Shown in pieces: positions 12,910 to 15,239 of a stretch of DNA of 15,239 bases. Within the stretch, counting starts at the first letter, position 1; every line of letters begins with the position of its first letter. Made by a program: the position numbers and the translations under genes. The stretch spans positions 1 to 15,239 of the forward strand of contig JAQVBP010000069.1 of assembly GCA_028690255.1 (NCBI GenBank), given 5' to 3'. Origin of the DNA: Methanosarcinaceae archaeon (lineage in GTDB: Archaea; Halobacteriota; Methanosarcinia; Methanosarcinales; Methanosarcinaceae). The notes below the pieces were generated by a model. The model saw only the letters and a list, made by a program, of their open reading frames with translations, searched no databases and had not been told where the DNA came from.

Positions 12910-13503
12910 ATGAATGTATTCACAAAGAGTATCAGGAAACTGGTGGGCTGGTGTCCCTGTGCAAAAGTCCCTGACTCCGGGTACCGAATTGCCCGGGAGA
13001 ATTTTGAAGCACATGACCAGTCTGGAAGTGAGAAAGCCCGAATCCTTCCGACAGCTTTGAGCAAATTTTCCAGGCTTCGCACCTATAACCTTCTGGTTGA
13101 CACGGGATTTTCCCTTGCATACGGCCTGCTGCTGGCCCGGATTGGAGTAAATACGGGAGCTTTCCTTACCGGACTGATTATTTGCCTCGCAATCTGTATT
13201 TCTAAGTGGAAGAAACAGATGCAGAGATATGATACCCTTGAAAAAAATCCCGTGGTCGATTATTCCGATAAGCAAAAATTTACCTGGATTCTTACGGTCA
13301 TAATTCCCATTATAATCTTTCTTGCTTATACCGACCGTTTTCTTAACATGCCATTGCTATTTTCCTTTGGAGCAGGGGCTGTTGCATCAATGTGGTTGAG
13401 CTATTTCCAGATAATTTACTGGGAATATAAAAACCATAAAAAAATCTATATCAACAGGAGATGCGGGAAGTGGAAGACCTCGTATTTGATCAGGGAGAAA
13501 TGA
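12910..13503 (+). CDS. DUF1673-like membrane protein 2
   Basis: The 197-residue protein begins MNVFTKSIRKLVGWCPCA (GWCP 13-16), matching the other array members. Four hydrophobic segments lie at about 61-77, 82-99, 125-141 and 146-172, arranged as two hairpins around a charged loop (99-124). The C-terminus is basic (KNHKKIYINRRCGKWK) and probably cytoplasmic. It lacks the longer loop domain of members 3 and 4. The ribosome site is weak (GGGGAAAAATAGACC before the ATG). The stop is 3 nt before the next start, so translation of the two is probably coupled. Confidence 0.72.
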   Translation: MNVFTKSIRKLVGWCPCAKVPDSGYRIARENFEAHDQSGSEKARILPTALSKFSRLRTYNLLVDTGFSLAYGLLLARIGVNTGAFLTGLIICLAICISKWKKQMQRYDTLEKNPVVDYSDKQKFTWILTVIIPIIIFLAYTDRFLNMPLLFSFGAGAVASMWLSYFQIIYWEYKNHKKIYINRRCGKWKTSYLIREK

Positions 13504-13506
13504 TAA

Positions 13507-14244
13507 ATGTCTGCGAAAGTTCTTGCCTTTGAGCAGATCAAAAGATTGATGGGCTGGTGTCCGGCCTGCAGGAAAATAGATGCGAAAAATGAGCAAACAT
13601 TCTGCTTTGCAAACCAGCCCGCAGTTTCCGGAAAAAAGAGGGAATCAGGGGCCTGGCCGGATTTCCGGACCTCAAACGTGACCTATCCCGCAAATTCCGC
13701 CCTCTTTTGCCTCTTCTTTGCAGCCGGCTTCAACCTGCTCCCGAGGACCGAAGATCTGCCCCGCTTTCTGGCAGGCCTTATCCTGCTCAATGCAATATAT
13801 TACTGGTTTTCCATCAAGAGTTTAAGCGCGGAGATTCAGCTTGACAGTAGAGGGGTGAATATGCAGTCCTTCAGGATGAGGGAGTTTAAATTACCTTACA
13901 GAGAGATTGAATCCATTGTAGAACACAAACTCGAAAAACGTTCAAAGAAAAGCTCTCTGCTCCTCTTCATACTGGGAGGAATCGCCGTCCTTTGCATCGC
14001 TGCCTGTATGGTGCTGGAAGGGGAAGACCGGTTTCTCGTGCGCTTATTTGTGCTGACTATTTCCATTCTCCCCCTCACCCTGTTCTGGGAAAGAAATCAA
14101 AAAACCCGATACCATGACCTGAATACGCAACTCTATATCAAAACCAGGCGGAAAAAATGGTATGAGTGGTCCTCTTATTATTCGATCATCACAGACGAGG
14201 CCTCGGCCGCAGAGCTTAAATCATCTATTGAAAAGCATTTGTAA
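13507..14244 (+). CDS. DUF1673-like membrane protein 3
   Basis: The 245-residue protein carries IKRLMGWCPACRK near its start (GWCP 16-19; a second cysteine makes CPxC). Two hydrophobic hairpins (62-79/84-103 and 149-169/176-194) flank a middle section (104-148) in which AEIQLDSRGVNMQSFRMREFKLPYREIESIVE has the alternating pattern and conserved-looking end of bacterial PH-like (bPH) domains. The tail resumes with LYIKTRR and ends ASAAELKSSIEKHL, as such domains often end. This points to a TM-split PH-like fold, an inference. GGGAG lies upstream and the start is 3 nt after member 2. Confidence 0.75.
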   Translation: MSAKVLAFEQIKRLMGWCPACRKIDAKNEQTFCFANQPAVSGKKRESGAWPDFRTSNVTYPANSALFCLFFAAGFNLLPRTEDLPRFLAGLILLNAIYYWFSIKSLSAEIQLDSRGVNMQSFRMREFKLPYREIESIVEHKLEKRSKKSSLLLFILGGIAVLCIAACMVLEGEDRFLVRLFVLTISILPLTLFWERNQKTRYHDLNTQLYIKTRRKKWYEWSSYYSIITDEASAAELKSSIEKHL

Positions 14245-14255
14245 AGGCGTATGAA

Positions 14256-14987
14256 ATGATTTATATCAAATACTTTAGAAAATTAATGAGCTGGTGCCCG
14301 ATGAAAAAATCCTTCGGGGAAGAGAGGAGGGGCGATGGCTTACGGAGCTTGGGACTGGAAACCGAAAGCTTCCGGCAAGGAGCATCCACCACAGGCCTGC
14401 TGGAAAGCAGGACACTAAAAATGTATGTCAGGCATTCCAGGAGCGAGGGAATTATAAAAATCATTTTCCCGGCCTTAATAGCCTCTTTCCTTCTGGACAT
14501 ATACAGTCCTGCAGACTCCTTTCTCAACATATTCGCCAGCCTTATTCCGTACCTGGGCCTTCTTGTCCTGATCCTTTATCATCGTACTTCCGTGGAATTA
14601 ACTTCAGAAAAGATCTCAATTCTCAGGCCACTGTTCAGGCCACTGGAAATACGAAGAGAAGACATTGTGCAGACCTCAATAATAAAGAATGAAAACCGTT
14701 CCCTTCGCTGGCTGATACGCTTACTTTACCTGGCTGTTGTGCCGCTCCTGGCAGTCGAAAAGGTAACAAGGACTTTACAGAACCTGGATGGCCCGGCTCC
14801 GGTCCCCGCAAAACTCAGTCTCCTTCTGCTGCAGCTATGGGGAATCGCGTTTCTTTTTGTGCTTTATTACAACGTCGAACTCCTGACGTCTTATCAGCAG
14901 GCCCTCAAAGTCGTCACAGGCTCAAAAATGGTGCTGACGTTCTACACCAAAGAACCGGAAGAACTTGCCAGCACAATCAAAAAATAG
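14256..14987 (+). CDS. DUF1673-like membrane protein 4
   Basis: The 243-residue protein starts MIYIKYFRKLMSWCPMKK (SWCP 12-15, a Gly-to-Ser change from the other members). Hydrophobic segments are at about 66-83, 90-109, 151-170 and 187-206, with a middle section (110-150, SVELTSEKISILRPLFRPLEIRREDIVQT) and a tail (210-243, ending KEPEELASTIKK) that again resemble split PH-like beta domains, as in member 3. The start is 11 nt after member 3, with only a weak AAGGCG site. It ends the array; the next gene is convergent, 34 nt away. No catalytic motif is visible. Confidence 0.75.
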   Translation: MIYIKYFRKLMSWCPMKKSFGEERRGDGLRSLGLETESFRQGASTTGLLESRTLKMYVRHSRSEGIIKIIFPALIASFLLDIYSPADSFLNIFASLIPYLGLLVLILYHRTSVELTSEKISILRPLFRPLEIRREDIVQTSIIKNENRSLRWLIRLLYLAVVPLLAVEKVTRTLQNLDGPAPVPAKLSLLLLQLWGIAFLFVLYYNVELLTSYQQALKVVTGSKMVLTFYTKEPEELASTIKK

Positions 14988-15021
14988 AATGAGTTATGAA
15001 GGATAAAGAGAAGCAAACATA

Positions 15022-15239
15022 TCATTTTATACTTTTGATAAACTGCTGCCAGCGTTTCTCGTCGACCACCTTCTGCGTTTCCAGAAGTTTTTTGAGGTCC
15101 TCTTCCTTTTTTCCGGGCCCTTTTTCAAGTATATCCTTAAATTCCATTGCCGCCCGCAAAAGTCCGACGGCTTCTTCAAAAAGTTCTTCAGCCTCGGCTC
15201 CCGTAAGTTCTTCAGCCTCCAGCAGCTCTTCGTTTGCCT
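15022..15239 (-). CDS. partial Glu-rich, probably coiled-coil protein (5' end outside window)
   Basis: On the minus strand the frame is open from the window edge to a TGA at 15022-15024, giving 71 visible C-terminal residues. These begin ANEELLEAEELTGAEAEELF and end QQFIKSIK, with many E, L and A and heptad-like spacing. It is not a recognised family. It converges on the array end. The start and most of the protein lie right of the window. Confidence 0.65.
   Translation of the reverse strand, partial: ANEELLEAEELTGAEAEELFEEAVGLLRAAMEFKDILEKGPGKKEEDLKKLLETQKVVDEKRWQQFIKSIK

Noticed and set aside
14294..14692. plus-strand 132-residue frame inside array member 4
   Set aside because: It is an out-of-frame shadow lacking TM pattern or ribosome site; the 14256 frame has the family signature.

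Overview
The window looks like a chromosomal segment of a methanogenic archaeon, most probably a Methanosarcina or close relative. The evidence is an archaeal/eukaryotic-type ribosomal protein eS17, archaeal TATA boxes (one placed for a leaderless mRNA), Shine-Dalgarno sites mixed with TTG starts, several archaeal winged-helix regulators, NosD-like beta-helix surface proteins, and a run of proteins with the N-terminal R-K/R-L-x-G/S-W-C-P signature that I associate with DUF1673, a family I know from Methanosarcina. The species call is an inference from protein style.

Region 1 (1-2256, + strand) is housekeeping. A G-free leader with 16 YAAC units and a hairpin precedes rps17e, which is followed by dapA and dapB (lysine biosynthesis), the last two overlapping by 4 nt. 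A hairpin plus U-tract closes the unit.

Region 2 (2414-10288, - strand) is an envelope and regulation cluster. In transcription order it holds a large secreted NosD-like beta-helix protein, a membrane protein with an N-terminal ArsR-like wHTH, a soluble ArsR-like wHTH with a CxxCxxC motif, a second NosD-like protein, a small membrane-anchored beta-rich protein, two tandem paralogous exported proteins (one a probable lipoprotein), and a two-TM protein. All are on one strand with short gaps or overlaps. This suggests one or a few operons making surface proteins under membrane-associated or metal/redox-responsive regulators. No function can be assigned from sequence alone.

Region 3 (10289-11816) is mostly non-coding and repeat-rich. 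It holds a small membrane ORF whose C-terminus runs into a dispersed-type repeat, a second ArsR-like wHTH paralogous to the first, and promoter regions. A 33-nt element (29/33 identical) with a CTGGCCAG palindrome next to a TATA-like box lies upstream of both the second NosD-like gene and the second wHTH gene. It is a candidate shared control site for the paralogous regulators.

Region 4 (11817-14987, + strand) is a compact array: an HTH regulator with a TATA box positioned for a leaderless transcript, then four membrane proteins that all begin with the (G/S)WCP motif, with a 32-33 codon single-TM micro-ORF between the first and second. This looks like a lineage-specific membrane-protein family expanded by tandem duplication and possibly controlled by the upstream HTH protein. 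The right edge (15022-15239, - strand) holds the C-terminus of a Glu-rich, probably coiled-coil protein that runs off the window.

The best candidates for undescribed biology are the DUF1673-like array with its regulator and micro-ORF, and the wHTH/beta-helix envelope cluster with its shared promoter element.
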